Below are positions 41,648 through 50,556 of a stretch of DNA of 64,000 nucleotides, one piece after another (the stretch's first letter is position 1; each line of letters starts with the position of its first letter). Origin of the DNA: Amycolatopsis nigrescens CSC17Ta-90 (GTDB taxonomy: Bacteria > Actinomycetota > Actinomycetes > Mycobacteriales > Pseudonocardiaceae); NCBI RefSeq assembly GCF_000384315.1, contig NZ_ARVW01000001.1:6617001-6681000 (forward strand). The letters run 5' to 3'. The position numbers were made by a program, and so were the translations under genes. A model generated the notes under the pieces. That model saw only the letters and a list, made by a program, of their open reading frames with translations, did no database searches and had not been told where the DNA came from.

Positions 41648-42984
41648 CCGGCGCGGTGCCCGTGGTGACCGGCTACCGCGTGCTGCCGGTCGCCGGCCGG
41701 GACTCCATGCTGCTGAACCTCAGCGGCGCGCACGGCCCGTTCTTCACCAGGAATCTGGTGATCCTGACCGACTCCGACGGTCGCACCGGGGTCGGTGAGG
41801 TACCCGGCGGGCCCGCCATCACCCGCACCCTCGAGCAGGCCCGCGACCTGGTGCTCGGCGGCCGGCTCGGCGACCACCACGCCGTGCTGCGGGCGGTCGG
41901 GGACCGGTTCGCCGCCGCGGACGCGGCCGGTCGCGGGGCGCAGACCTTCGACCTGCGGGTCGCCGTGCACGTGCGCACCGCCATCGAGGCCGCGCTGCTC
42001 GACCTGCTCGGCCAGTTCCTCGGCCTGCCGGTGGCCGCGCTGCTCGGCGACGGCCGGTACCGCGACCGGGTGCGCGCGCTGGGCTACCTGTTCTTCGTCG
42101 GCGACCCAAGCCGCACCGACCTGGACTACCGCGACGGAGCGCGGGAGACCGACAACTGGTTCCGGCTGCGCGACCAGGAGGCGCTCGACGCGCCGGCTGT
42201 GGTCGCGCTCGCCGAGGCCGTCCAGGCGAAGTACGGGGTCACCGACTTCAAGCTCAAGGGCGGGGTGCTGTCCGCTGAGCAGGAGATCGAGGTGATCGCC
42301 GCGCTCGCCGAGCGGTTCCCGGACGCCGACCTCACCCTGGACCCCAACGGTGCCTGGCCGCTCGCCGACGCGGTGCGCCACGCCGGGCGGCTGCGCGATC
42401 TGCTCGCCTACGCGGAAGATCCGTGCGGCGCCGAGGGCGGCTACTCCGGGCGGGAGATCCTCGCCGAGTTCCGGCGGGCCACCGGGATGCGCACGGCCAC
42501 CAACATGGTCGCCACCGACTGGCGCGAGCTCGGGCACGCGGTGCGCGCGGGCGCCGTGGACATTCCGCTGGCCGACCCGCACTTCTGGACCATGCACGGC
42601 TCGGTGCGGGTGGCGCAGCTCTGCGAAGCGTGCGGGCTTACCTGGGGTTCGCACTCCAACAACCACTTCGACATCTCGCTGGCGATGTTCACCCAGGTCG
42701 CGGCCGCCGCACCGGGGGACATCACGGCCATCGACACGCACTGGATCTGGCAGGACGGTCAGCGGCTCACCCGCGAGCCGATCGCACTGGCGGACGGGCA
42801 TCTCGCCGTGCCGGATCGTCCTGGCCTCGGCGTCGAACTGGATCCCGAACAGGTCGAGGCGGCGCACGAGCTCTACCGGCGCAACGCGCTCGGGGCGCGG
42901 GACGACGCGGCGGCGATGCGGTTCCTGGTGCCGGGCTGGCGGTTCGACCCGAAGCGCCCCGCACTCGACCGGGACCCGTCCTGA
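41644..42984 (+). CDS. gudD: Glucarate dehydratase
   Basis: The 446-residue protein has exactly the length of Escherichia coli GudD. The catalytic residues are offset by two: Lys203 and Lys205 in FKLKGG, Asp233 in LDPNGAW, Glu258 in AEDP, Asn287 in ATNMV, Asp311 in LADPHFW and His337 in GSHSNN. It dehydrates D-glucarate to 5-keto-4-deoxyglucarate (EC 4.2.1.40), the substrate of the coupled kdgD2. The start overlaps the kdgD2 stop. A strong hairpin terminator follows at 43019-43051. Confidence 0.92.
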   Translation: MTGAVPVVTGYRVLPVAGRDSMLLNLSGAHGPFFTRNLVILTDSDGRTGVGEVPGGPAITRTLEQARDLVLGGRLGDHHAVLRAVGDRFAAADAAGRGAQTFDLRVAVHVRTAIEAALLDLLGQFLGLPVAALLGDGRYRDRVRALGYLFFVGDPSRTDLDYRDGARETDNWFRLRDQEALDAPAVVALAEAVQAKYGVTDFKLKGGVLSAEQEIEVIAALAERFPDADLTLDPNGAWPLADAVRHAGRLRDLLAYAEDPCGAEGGYSGREILAEFRRATGMRTATNMVATDWRELGHAVRAGAVDIPLADPHFWTMHGSVRVAQLCEACGLTWGSHSNNHFDISLAMFTQVAAAAPGDITAIDTHWIWQDGQRLTREPIALADGHLAVPDRPGLGVELDPEQVEAAHELYRRNALGARDDAAAMRFLVPGWRFDPKRPALDRDPS

Positions 42985-43018
42985 CCGACGGCCCGCTGTG
43001 CACCCCGGTGCCCGGAAA

Positions 43019-43051
43019 GGCCCGTGGCGCGGGCGATCCGCGCCACGGGCC
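43019..43051. terminator. Strong bidirectional hairpin between convergent genes
   Basis: GGCCCGTGGCGCGG (43019-43032) and its exact complement (43038-43051) form a 14-bp stem with a 5-nt loop, 34 bp after the gudD stop and 9 bp after the stop of the opposing secreted-protein gene. Confidence 0.8.
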
Positions 43052-43060
43052 CGTCCTTGA

Positions 43061-43714
43061 TCAGGCGCAGGCGGCCGGGTCGGTGCTGACCAGCGGGTCC
43101 GTGGGGGCGACGCTGGTGAAGGGCACCGTGGCGGCCGGAGTGAGGACGCCGTCCTGCAGGGTGTACGCGGTGCGCGCACCGGTGTAGGTCAGCGGGTCCG
43201 CGCCGACGTCGTCGGCTTCCGAGCCCAGCGTGACCAGCGCGCGCCCGGCGGGGGTGGCTTCGCAGGTGTAGCCGACCCTCGCCGCCACACCGCCGCCTTC
43301 GTACAGGTCCAGCGGTTGGCCGTCCGGCGTGCCGAGCCGGCGGAACTCGCCGTCGTAGTCCCAGGCGTCGAAGGTCAGCGTGTTCGCCCCGACCGACTTG
43401 GTGATCACCAGTTCGGCGCGGCCGTCGGCGTTGAGGTCAGTGACCCGGATCGGCTGGGCACCGGCGAAGTCGTCGCCCGGCATGGTCGCCTGGATCTGCC
43501 TGCCGCCGACATCGGCGGTCAGTTGCTGGGTGCCGTCCCCGATCATGGTCAGCGTGACCGTTTCCGGTGTGCCGTCGCCGTCGAGGTCGGCGTGGGCGAC
43601 CGCCTGCTGCGGCGGCTCGGCGGCCGCAGCCGGGGCGGCCAGCCCGATCGCCGCGAACCCGGTTGCGGCGAGCCCGATGACCAGGCTTCCCGCCCTGTTC
43701 TTCCTCGTGTTCAT
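43061..43714 (-). CDS. Secreted FG-GAP/VCBS-like repeat protein
   Basis: The 217-residue protein has a signal peptide (NTRKNRAGSLVIGLAATGF ending PAAAAEP). Two calcium-binding FG-GAP-type loops, HADLDGDGTPETVTL and VTDLNADGRAELVIT, follow, then a beta-rich tail with a Cys pair. Such repeats form extracellular propeller or calcium-binding modules; here there are too few for a full propeller. Function unknown, probably cell-surface or secreted. The 143-bp divergent gap to the aldo-keto reductase contains GTGAC-N4-GTCAC (43803-43816), a possible operator. Confidence 0.8.
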   Translation of the reverse strand: MNTRKNRAGSLVIGLAATGFAAIGLAAPAAAAEPPQQAVAHADLDGDGTPETVTLTMIGDGTQQLTADVGGRQIQATMPGDDFAGAQPIRVTDLNADGRAELVITKSVGANTLTFDAWDYDGEFRRLGTPDGQPLDLYEGGGVAARVGYTCEATPAGRALVTLGSEADDVGADPLTYTGARTAYTLQDGVLTPAATVPFTSVAPTDPLVSTDPAACA

Positions 43715-43857
43715 GATCGACTCCCTCCTCGTTCGGCAAGTTGTTCCCCGAACTTGCCGCTATTAAGTGAGATGCCCACCGCCAGGGAGAGGTGCAGTTG
43801 GTGTGACGGGGGTCACCGTCAAAAAGATCATTCTCCGGCCCTGCTGGTTAGGGTGCG

Positions 43858-44805
43858 GTGGTGGACGGTGAACTGGTTTACGGCTGCATGGGCCTCGGCG
43901 GCGCCTGGTCCGACGACCCGCTGACCGCGGAAGACGTGGATCAGGCCGAACGGGCCGTGCTGGCCGCGCTGGAGACCGGGATCAGCTGGTTCGACCAGGC
44001 CGACATCTACCGCCGGGGCAAGTCCGAAACGGTGCTGGGCCGGGTGCTGGCCCGCCACCCTTCGCTGCGCGAGCGGATGCGCGTCCAGACCAAATGCGGG
44101 ATCAGGCTCGGCGAGGACGGGCTGGAGGCCGCCTACGACCTGAGCCGGGCCTCGATCGTGGAACGGGTGCATGGCAGCCTCGACCGGCTGGGCACCGAGT
44201 TCGTCGACGTGCTGCTGTTGCACCGGCCGGACCCGCTGATGGAGCCGGAAGAGGTGGCCGCGGCGTGCACCGAGCTGCGCTCGGCCGGCAAGGTCGGCGC
44301 GTTCGGGGTGTCGAACATGTCGGCCGCGCAGCTGGGGTTCCTGCAGGCGCACCTGGACGAGCCGCTGGTGGTGAACCAGTTGGAGATGAGCCTGCGCAAA
44401 CGGGACTGGCTGGAGGCCGGGGTGCTGGTCAACCATCCGGACGGGGCCGCGGTCAGCTTCCCGGAGGGCACCATCGAGTACTGCCGCGCGCACGACGTGC
44501 GGCTGCAGGCATGGGGCGCGCTGGCCAAGGGCGTCTACACGGGAGCGCGCGACCCGGAGCGGTCCGCGGCCGACGAGCGGACGGCCGCGCTCATCGCTGA
44601 CCTGGCCGCGGACAAGGGCAGTACCCCGGAGGCGATCCTGCTCGGCTGGCTGATGCGCCATCCCGCCGGGATCGAGCCGGTGATCGGCACCGCCGACCCC
44701 GACCGGATCCGTGCCTGCGGCGGCGCGGCCGAGCAGGCCGCGAAGATGAGCCGGGCCGAATGGTATGCGCTCTACACCGCCGCCCGCGGTGGCCCGGTGC
44801 CCTGA
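43858..44805 (+). CDS. Aldo-keto reductase
   Basis: The 315-residue TIM-barrel protein has YGCMGLGGAW, the catalytic Asp and Tyr in WFDQADIYRRGKSE, Lys in RVQTKCGI and His in VLLLHRPDPL, i.e. the full AKR tetrad, then GVSNMS. It resembles the YdhF-like group of NADPH oxidoreductases. Two consecutive GTG codons (43858, 43861) are possible starts. No ribosome site is seen, and TAGGGT a few bases upstream could be a -10, so the mRNA may be leaderless. Substrate unknown. Confidence 0.85.
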   Translation: MVDGELVYGCMGLGGAWSDDPLTAEDVDQAERAVLAALETGISWFDQADIYRRGKSETVLGRVLARHPSLRERMRVQTKCGIRLGEDGLEAAYDLSRASIVERVHGSLDRLGTEFVDVLLLHRPDPLMEPEEVAAACTELRSAGKVGAFGVSNMSAAQLGFLQAHLDEPLVVNQLEMSLRKRDWLEAGVLVNHPDGAAVSFPEGTIEYCRAHDVRLQAWGALAKGVYTGARDPERSAADERTAALIADLAADKGSTPEAILLGWLMRHPAGIEPVIGTADPDRIRACGGAAEQAAKMSRAEWYALYTAARGGPVP

Positions 44806-44813
44806 CCCGGGGT

Positions 44814-46007
44814 TCAGAAGTCCGCGTTGCTGCCGATGTAGAGCTCGACGAAGGCGGCGGCCGCCGCCGGCGAACCGAGCAGCCGGCGCATCCTCGCCTC
44901 CGCGATCCTGGCCGCGAACAGCCCTTCCCCGCCCGGTGTGCCCGCGTTGTGGAAGATCTCGGAAAGCCAGAGCGAGAACTCCTGGTACTGCCAGACCCGG
45001 CGCAGGCAGTTCGCCGAGTAGCCCGCCAGCGGCCCGTCGTCGCCCCGGTAGTGCGCGCCGATGGCCTCCGCGAGCAGCAACGCGTCGTGCAGGGCCAGGT
45101 TCATCCCCTTGGCCGCGATCGGCGCCACCAGATGGGCCGCCTCGCCGGCGAGGTGCAGCCTGCCGTGCGACATCGGCTCCAGCACGTAGTTGTGCATGTC
45201 GAGGATGTGCTTCTCGACCAGCCGTCCCTCGATGATCTCGCCGCCGGGCACGGTCAGCCTGGCATGCAGCTCCCGCCACACCCTGTCGTCCGGCCAGTCC
45301 ACTTCGGACTCACCGGCGGCGGTCTGCAGGTAGAACCGGGTGATCCGCGGGGAACGGGCCATATGCGCGGCGAACCCCCTCGGATGGATCCCGAAGACCA
45401 CCCCGGCCGCGGAAGGCGGCGCTTCGGCGAGCAGGGCCAGCCAGCCGATGCCGTAGTCGTGCTGCGCCCGCAGCGTGCTCTCCGGTGGCAGGTAGTGCTG
45501 GGAAACCCCGTGCGCGCCATCGCAACCGGCCACGAAGTCCCCTTCGATCCGGTGCTCGACTCCGGTCGTGGCGTCCCGGTAGGTGACCGCCGGCAGGTCG
45601 GAGTCCAGGTCGTGCAGCCGCACGTCACGGACCTGGAATCGGGTGTCTCCGCCGTGGTCGGTGTAGGCCGCCACCAGATCGGTGACCAGCAACTGCTGCG
45701 GGTAGACGAAATGCCGGGTGCCGGGCAGGTCGCCGTAACGCACCGGATGGCTTTTCCCGGCGAACCGGAATTCGAAGGTGTCGTGCTGCAGTGCCTTGCT
45801 CAGCAGCCGGTCGGCGAGGCCGTGCCGTTGCAGCGCGCGCACGGCCCATTCCTCGATGAATCCGGCCCGCGGCCGCTGCTCGATGAACTCCCGGGCCTGT
45901 TCTTCCAGCACGGCACAGCCGATCCCGGCGCGGGCGAGCAGGTTCGCGACGGTCAGCCCGGCAGGGCCGGCACCCAGAACGATCACCGCGGTCCGGGTCG
46001 GCGGCAT
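44814..46007 (-). CDS. pobA: 4-Hydroxybenzoate 3-monooxygenase (p-hydroxybenzoate hydroxylase)
   Basis: The 397-residue flavoprotein has VIVLGAGPAGLTVANLL, RPRAGFIEEWAVRALQRHG (substrate-side RxGxxE region), the NADPH/FAD DG motif GDFVAGCDGAHG, and GRLHLAGEAAHLVAPIAAKGMNLALHDA. These are the class A hydroxylase motifs of PobA (EC 1.14.13.2), which makes protocatechuate. It starts at ATG 46007. No protocatechuate ring-cleavage genes are seen in the window. It is convergent with the aldo-keto reductase (8 bp gap). Confidence 0.88.
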   Translation of the reverse strand: MPPTRTAVIVLGAGPAGLTVANLLARAGIGCAVLEEQAREFIEQRPRAGFIEEWAVRALQRHGLADRLLSKALQHDTFEFRFAGKSHPVRYGDLPGTRHFVYPQQLLVTDLVAAYTDHGGDTRFQVRDVRLHDLDSDLPAVTYRDATTGVEHRIEGDFVAGCDGAHGVSQHYLPPESTLRAQHDYGIGWLALLAEAPPSAAGVVFGIHPRGFAAHMARSPRITRFYLQTAAGESEVDWPDDRVWRELHARLTVPGGEIIEGRLVEKHILDMHNYVLEPMSHGRLHLAGEAAHLVAPIAAKGMNLALHDALLLAEAIGAHYRGDDGPLAGYSANCLRRVWQYQEFSLWLSEIFHNAGTPGGEGLFAARIAEARMRRLLGSPAAAAAFVELYIGSNADF

Positions 46008-46067
46008 GGCAACAAGATACCGGGCTCGGCCGGTGGTGGGACCACGATTGTGTTTCTTTGCCGGGCG

Positions 46068-46511
46068 TCAGCTCGGGTGCTCGTCGGTGGCCAGCAGATG
46101 GGCGAGTTCGAGCGCCATCTTCTGGGCCTCCGCCATCAGCTCGGTGTCGCCGGTGACGTGCACGCCCTCCAGGAAGTGCAGCCCGAACGCGGCGTGCAGC
46201 ACGCAGGTGCCGGAGAAGGACTCGGGGTTGGCGTGCAGGATCAGCGCGTCCACCGGCCCGAGGCAGGGCTCGTCGCTTTCGCTGCTGAGCGACAGTTCGC
46301 AGCGTTCGGCGAACCGCGCGGCCTCGCCGACGTGGTATCCGGCCAGTGCGAGCAGCCCGAGGGCCTCTTCGACCGCCTGGCGGCAGGGTTCCGGGGTGTC
46401 CGGGGTGGAGGTGAGGTTCCGCAGGCCGTTCGAGAGCTTCGATAGGAAACTCGCGGTGGACTCCAGGAAGTCCTGACGGCTGGGCTCGTCATCCTGCTCT
46501 GGTTGGGCCAT
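46068..46511 (-). CDS. Hypothetical acidic helical protein, 147 residues
   Basis: No signal peptide or membrane segment is present. The sequence is mostly helical (LESTASFLSKLSNGLRNL, EALGLLALAGYHVGEAARFAERC) with acidic residues and a final LMAEAQKMALELAHLLATDE. I do not recognise a family. It is 60 bp upstream of pobA in the same direction and 111 bp from the preceding gene, from which a terminator hairpin separates it. Confidence 0.65.
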   Translation of the reverse strand: MAQPEQDDEPSRQDFLESTASFLSKLSNGLRNLTSTPDTPEPCRQAVEEALGLLALAGYHVGEAARFAERCELSLSSESDEPCLGPVDALILHANPESFSGTCVLHAAFGLHFLEGVHVTGDTELMAEAQKMALELAHLLATDEHPS

Positions 46512-46559
46512 GGCCAGACCCTACGACTTGTCCCGGGGAAAGAGCAGGCACGACCGGGT

Positions 46560-46606
46560 GCCCTTCGCGGACGGGCCCGGAATACCGCTGCCCGCCCGCG
46601 AAGGGC
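46560..46606. terminator. Hairpin terminator after the acidic secreted peptide gene
   Basis: A 17-bp stem with one mismatch (46560-46576 pairing with 46590-46606; left arm GCCCTTCGCGGACGGGC) and a 13-nt loop lies 17 bp past the stop at 46623 on the minus strand. Confidence 0.7.
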
Positions 46607-46622
46607 CGATCTCACCGGAGTT

Positions 46623-46931
46623 CTAGCCGGGGCTGTCCGCACTCGCACCGGTGTCGTCGGTGGTGCCGGTGGGTGCCACGGCCAGGTCGTCCGGAGAGTC
46701 CGTGGCGGAGTTCGCGGAGTCCACCGGCGAGGCGGCCGGGGAATCCGCGGACTCGGGGGAGTTGTCGGCCATCGTGCCGGGGACGGTGAAGCCCGGGTCG
46801 GCCTGCTGGACCACGGACACGGGTGCGGGGTCGTTCAGCGGGACGTCGGCCGAAGCCGTCGCGACGGCCGTGCCGAAACCGGCCAGTACCAGGGTCGCGC
46901 CCGCGACGATCCACGGTCGTTTGCCGTTCAT
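46623..46931 (-). CDS. Small secreted Asp/Ser/Pro-rich protein, 102 residues
   Basis: It has a signal peptide (NGKRPWIVAGATLVLAGFG ending TASA) and a low-complexity acidic tail rich in Asp, Ser, Ala and Pro (SPESADSPAASPVDSANSAT). It follows the phosphotransferase-like gene by 4 bp with its own GGAAAGTGACACC site, so the two are an operon. No known motif is present. It could be a cell-wall spacer protein or a secreted substrate; function unknown. Confidence 0.7.
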   Translation of the reverse strand: MNGKRPWIVAGATLVLAGFGTAVATASADVPLNDPAPVSVVQQADPGFTVPGTMADNSPESADSPAASPVDSANSATDSPDDLAVAPTGTTDDTGASADSPG

Positions 46932-46935
46932 GGTG

Positions 46936-48243
46936 TCACTTTCCTTCCTCTAGGGGTGATTCCAGGTTCTCTGGCGGAGATGAAGACAGCACCGCCGTGT
47001 CCATGAAGGACTGTTCATGACGGCCGGCCGATGCGTGCTCCAGCCACCGTTCGGCCAGTGCGACCCGCTGTTCGGTGTGCTGCCGCCAGTGCGGCTCCTG
47101 CACCCGGTGCGGCCCGGTGGCCAGCGAAAGGACCACCGCGGCCGTCCGGCGGGCCAGCGCGGCCGGGTCCACGGCGCCATGGCCGTCGCCGGTGAAGCTG
47201 CGCTCCAGCCGGGTGCCCAGCCGTTCGATGGCCATCGCCCTGTCCGGCCGGATCTGCGCGAGCACGGCCAGGTGCGCCAGCAGGCACCCGGCATCGTCGA
47301 GCCGTTCGCCGCGTCCGGCGCCGTCGATGTCGAGCAGCCCGCTGACCCGGCCCTGGTGCATCATCAGCTGGCTCTCGTAGAGATCACCGTGCACCGGCAC
47401 GCCCGGCCCTTCCGGCGCCTCGTGATCGACGGCAGCCGCCACCGCCCTGGCCCGAGCCGCCAGCTCGGGCGCCGCGGCGGCGACCACTTCCGCGTAGTGC
47501 CGCGACTTCTGGCCCCAGGTGCGTCGCGGGGGCCCGGTGGCGAGGGTGTCCGGCAGCGCGTCCAGCACCCGCGTCACGTCCGCGGGATCCGGCTCCTCGC
47601 GGTCCCCGGCCAGCAGCACCTCCCGCAGCGTGCGGCCCGGCAGCCCGGCCAGCGCGACCAGCCCGTCATCGGTCCAGCCCAGCGCGGCCGGCACGGCGGC
47701 GCCCCCGGCACTGGCGAGCCGGTGCCTTTCGTGCAGTGCCGCCGCCTTGGCCGGCGGGACGATCTTGGCGAACACGCGGCGCCCGTCCGGGGTGGCGATC
47801 TCCACCACGGCGCGGCGGCGCGGCCGGTAGGACCGGACCCGCAGCCGCACCGCGTCGCCGGTGAAGCCGAGGCACACGTTCTTCATCAGCCCGCGCATCC
47901 GCTCGGGATCGCAGGCGGTGCGCAGGGCGGGCAGTTCGGGGTCGAACGGGAACCGCCACATGCCGATCTCGGTTTCGCCGTCGCTCAGCCTGGCCACTCC
48001 GGCCGGCAGCCGCCCCGAGGAAGCGCCGAGTGTTTCGCCGCTCACCGTGCCGTCGGCCCAGCGCACCCTGGCGGTGTAGCTCGCCGTGGTCCGCCTGCCG
48101 GGCTGGTGGTCCACCTGGGCGACCTTCCAGTCCAGCAGCCGCGCACCCGCGGCCGACAGCACCGCGGACATCAGTTCTCCCGCCGACCCGCCGGTGAGCA
48201 GGGCAAGGCCGGCGCCGGCCGGTTCACGCTCGCTCGTGGTCAC
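46936..48243 (-). CDS. Aminoglycoside phosphotransferase-fold protein with altered active site
   Basis: The 435-residue protein has a divergent N-terminal lobe (VRLRVRSYRPRRRAVVEIA, VFAKIVPPAKAAALH with a probable ATP-site Lys) and a C-terminal lobe with VPVHGDLYESQLMM. The Brenner motif HxDxxxxN has Gln in place of the metal-binding Asn; LLDIDGAGRGERLDD gives the DxD. This is a kinase-like fold (APH/choline kinase), but the Asn to Gln change may reduce or alter activity. GTG 48243 is preferred; an in-frame ATG at 48303 adds a dubious 20 residues. Followed directly by a secreted acidic peptide gene. Confidence 0.75.
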   Translation of the reverse strand: MTTSEREPAGAGLALLTGGSAGELMSAVLSAAGARLLDWKVAQVDHQPGRRTTASYTARVRWADGTVSGETLGASSGRLPAGVARLSDGETEIGMWRFPFDPELPALRTACDPERMRGLMKNVCLGFTGDAVRLRVRSYRPRRRAVVEIATPDGRRVFAKIVPPAKAAALHERHRLASAGGAAVPAALGWTDDGLVALAGLPGRTLREVLLAGDREEPDPADVTRVLDALPDTLATGPPRRTWGQKSRHYAEVVAAAAPELAARARAVAAAVDHEAPEGPGVPVHGDLYESQLMMHQGRVSGLLDIDGAGRGERLDDAGCLLAHLAVLAQIRPDRAMAIERLGTRLERSFTGDGHGAVDPAALARRTAAVVLSLATGPHRVQEPHWRQHTEQRVALAERWLEHASAGRHEQSFMDTAVLSSSPPENLESPLEEGK

Positions 48244-48370
48244 CGGTCCAGCCTGCGTGCCGCGGATGACGTCTCGGTGAGCGCACCATGAGAGAACGTT
48301 CATCCAGCGCCCGATCCGGTGGTCCGGCCCCTAACTTGGGGCCACTTTGTTCCCCGGGAAGGGAAGCCGG

Positions 48371-49132
48371 ATGGCCTTCAGCGCGGATCAGCCCCACGAA
48401 GACGGCGAGTACCCCAGGAAGGTCCGGCTGCGCACGGCGGGCTGGGTGGTGCTGGCCGTGACGGTCGTGCTCAACGTGGCGAGCATGGCGGTGCCCGCGC
48501 TGATCGACCATCCGCTGACCAGGGACCGCGGCGAGGTGCGGGACTACCTCGACGTGTTCGTGGAGGGGAACCTGCCGACCTGGTGGAGCACCGGGCTTCT
48601 GGTGGTCGCCGCGGTGACCCATGTGCTGACCGGGGTGCTCGCCCGCGCCGACCGGGCGGTGGCGAACCAGGCCGCGCTGGCCTGGTTCGCCACCGCGGCG
48701 ATGCTCGGGGTGCTCTCGCTCGACGACCACACCCAGTTGCACGAGCGGCTGGACCGCGTCGGCAGGCAGCTCGTCTCGTACGACGGTTTCCCGTTCTACT
48801 GGCTGCTTCCCGGTCTGGTCGCCGCCGTGATCGTGGCCGCCGCGTTGCTGTCGCTCGGTTTCCGGCTACGGGGCACCGCGCGCTGGTGCATGCTCGGCGG
48901 GTGCGCGCTGCTGCTCGGCGCCGCGCTCGGCGGTGAGCTGGTGCAGGGCCTGCTGATCGCCGGTGGCGAGGACGGGCCGCGCTATGTGCTCGCCTACCAC
49001 GCCGAAGAACTCGGCGAGAACCTCGGCGTGCTGCTCCTGCTCGCGGCCGCGGTCCGTTCGATGTGCATCACCAGACACCGGTACCACCTCGAACTCGGCT
49101 ACCGCACCGTCAGGCGGCACTCTCCCGGTTGA
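48371..49132 (+). CDS. Integral membrane protein of unknown function (about 6 TM)
   Basis: The 253-residue protein has six hydrophobic stretches (for example GWVVLAVTVVLNVASM and FYWLLPGLVAAVIVAAALL). Polar residues are conserved-looking in or near the membrane: LSLDDHTQLHERLD after helix 3 and YHAEELGENLG before helix 6. A D-D-H...H-E plus E-E...E set could bind metal, as in membrane hydrolases, but that is inference. ATG 48371 follows GGGAAGGGAAG. It overlaps the opposite PPOX gene by 23 bp at the 3-prime end. Confidence 0.7.
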   Translation: MAFSADQPHEDGEYPRKVRLRTAGWVVLAVTVVLNVASMAVPALIDHPLTRDRGEVRDYLDVFVEGNLPTWWSTGLLVVAAVTHVLTGVLARADRAVANQAALAWFATAAMLGVLSLDDHTQLHERLDRVGRQLVSYDGFPFYWLLPGLVAAVIVAAALLSLGFRLRGTARWCMLGGCALLLGAALGGELVQGLLIAGGEDGPRYVLAYHAEELGENLGVLLLLAAAVRSMCITRHRYHLELGYRTVRRHSPG

Positions 49133-49529
49133 CGTCGCGGTTGTTGCTGCCCGGCCGGTCGAGGTTCCAGGCCACCAGCCGGCGGGGGTGCACGCGGATC
49201 AGGTCGCGGGTGAATCCCTCCATCATCGGCTCGTCCCGCAGGAGTTCCGCCACACCACGGATTTCCAGGCCGCGCCCGCGCTGGCCGCCGGGGCCGACCG
49301 CCCGCGGCGCGGTGTCGTCGATGACCAGCGAGACCCGCGGGTCGGCCTGGATGTTGCGGTACTTCCGGGATTCGCTGAGGTTCGGGCCGCCGATGTCGAT
49401 CGTGCCGGTGTCCTCGTTCACCCGGTAGGTGACGGGATGGTTCTGCGGTGACCCGGCGGGGCCGATGGTGGCCAGTCTGGCCAGCCCCTGTGCGCGGAGG
49501 TATTCGCGTTCGTGTTCGGTGAAGATCAT
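49110..49529 (-). CDS. PPOX-class (F420/flavin-binding) split-barrel protein
   Basis: The 139-residue protein has FTEHEREYLRAQGLARLATIG, HPVTYRVNEDTGTIDIGG, RKYRNIQADPRVSLVIDD and a C-terminal RVHPRRLVAWNLD. This is the split-barrel pattern of actinobacterial PPOX-class F420-dependent proteins. It may reduce a small substrate or only bind cofactor. The 3-prime end overlaps the convergent membrane protein gene. ATG 49529 is the only start before the conserved barrel. Confidence 0.83.
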   Translation of the reverse strand: MIFTEHEREYLRAQGLARLATIGPAGSPQNHPVTYRVNEDTGTIDIGGPNLSESRKYRNIQADPRVSLVIDDTAPRAVGPGGQRGRGLEIRGVAELLRDEPMMEGFTRDLIRVHPRRLVAWNLDRPGSNNRDVNRESAA

Positions 49530-49562
49530 GCGCCCATCCTCGTACCTGAACCAAGGTTGAGG

Positions 49563-50477
49563 TCAAGGCCGTCGGGGTGCCGCACGGACCTCGGCGGCGA
49601 CGGCGGGCACGATGATCGCCGCGCCGGCCAGCACCGCGGGCTGGAACGGTTCGCCGAGCACCAGCACCCCGATCAGATACGCGACCACGGGCACGGCGTA
49701 GGCGTACGTGCTGACCAGCGCCACCGGGGCCGCGCGCAGCAGCCAGTTGTAGAGCGCGAACCCGGCCAGCGAGTCGACGAGCACCAGATAGCCCAGCGCG
49801 ACCCACGAGCTGGTGCGCACCGCCGCGGGCGCGAACTCGGCGGGCTCCCCGGCGAGCACACCCACCAGCAGCAGGGTGAGGCCGCCGGCCAGCAGCTGCA
49901 CCGCGGTCGCCGTCCCCGGCCCCGGCCCTGACGTCGGCCCGGCCACCGAGCGGGACGCCCACAGCGTGCCGCCCGCCCAGCAGGCAGCGGCGGCGGCGAC
50001 CACGAACGTCCAGCCGGACCAATCGCCAGTCGAACCGGTCGCCAGCACCACCACGGTCACCCCGGCGAACCCGACCAGCAGCCGCACCACCGCCGCCGGC
50101 CCGGGACGCTCGCCGGTGACGGCGCGCAGCACCGCCACCCAGAGCGGGACGACCGCGACGAGCAGCGCGGCGGTACTGGCGAGCACGTGCCGCTCGGCTA
50201 CCGCGACCGCGCCCTGCGCGCCCAGCAGGCACACCCCGGTCCCGGCGGTGGTTAAGAGCCTTCGCCGGCCCAGTCCGCGCAGTGCGGCAGGGCGCGTGGC
50301 GGCGAGCACCAGCCCGGCCGTCAGGAAGACCGTTCCCGAGGCCAGCAGCGGTGGCAGGGTCGCCACCAGCACCCGGATCGCAGGGAAGGACGATCCCCAG
50401 CACAGCCAGAGTCCGGCCATCGCGGCGACAACGGTCGGGGTGGCGGAACGGGACGGCGTTACGGCTGGCGTGTGCAT
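49563..50477 (-). CDS. EamA/DMT-family transporter (10 TM)
   Basis: The 304-residue protein has two EamA repeats, each about five hydrophobic helices. The first begins MAGLWLCWGSSFPAIRVLVATLPP, the classic EamA start; the second is around WTFVVAAAAACWAGGTLWASRS and ends with VYALVP-like segments (YAYAVPVVAYLIGVLVLGEP). It exports or imports small metabolites. ATG 50477 begins the protein just before helix 1. A LysR gene is divergent 79 bp away and probably controls it. Confidence 0.87.
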   Translation of the reverse strand: MHTPAVTPSRSATPTVVAAMAGLWLCWGSSFPAIRVLVATLPPLLASGTVFLTAGLVLAATRPAALRGLGRRRLLTTAGTGVCLLGAQGAVAVAERHVLASTAALLVAVVPLWVAVLRAVTGERPGPAAVVRLLVGFAGVTVVVLATGSTGDWSGWTFVVAAAAACWAGGTLWASRSVAGPTSGPGPGTATAVQLLAGGLTLLLVGVLAGEPAEFAPAAVRTSSWVALGYLVLVDSLAGFALYNWLLRAAPVALVSTYAYAVPVVAYLIGVLVLGEPFQPAVLAGAAIIVPAVAAEVRAAPRRP

Positions 50478-50556
50478 GCGGACAAGTCCAGCCGCTCGCT
50501 CGGGATGAGTCCAACGACTACTCGTCATACAAGGCATGAGCTGAGATCATGGCCTG

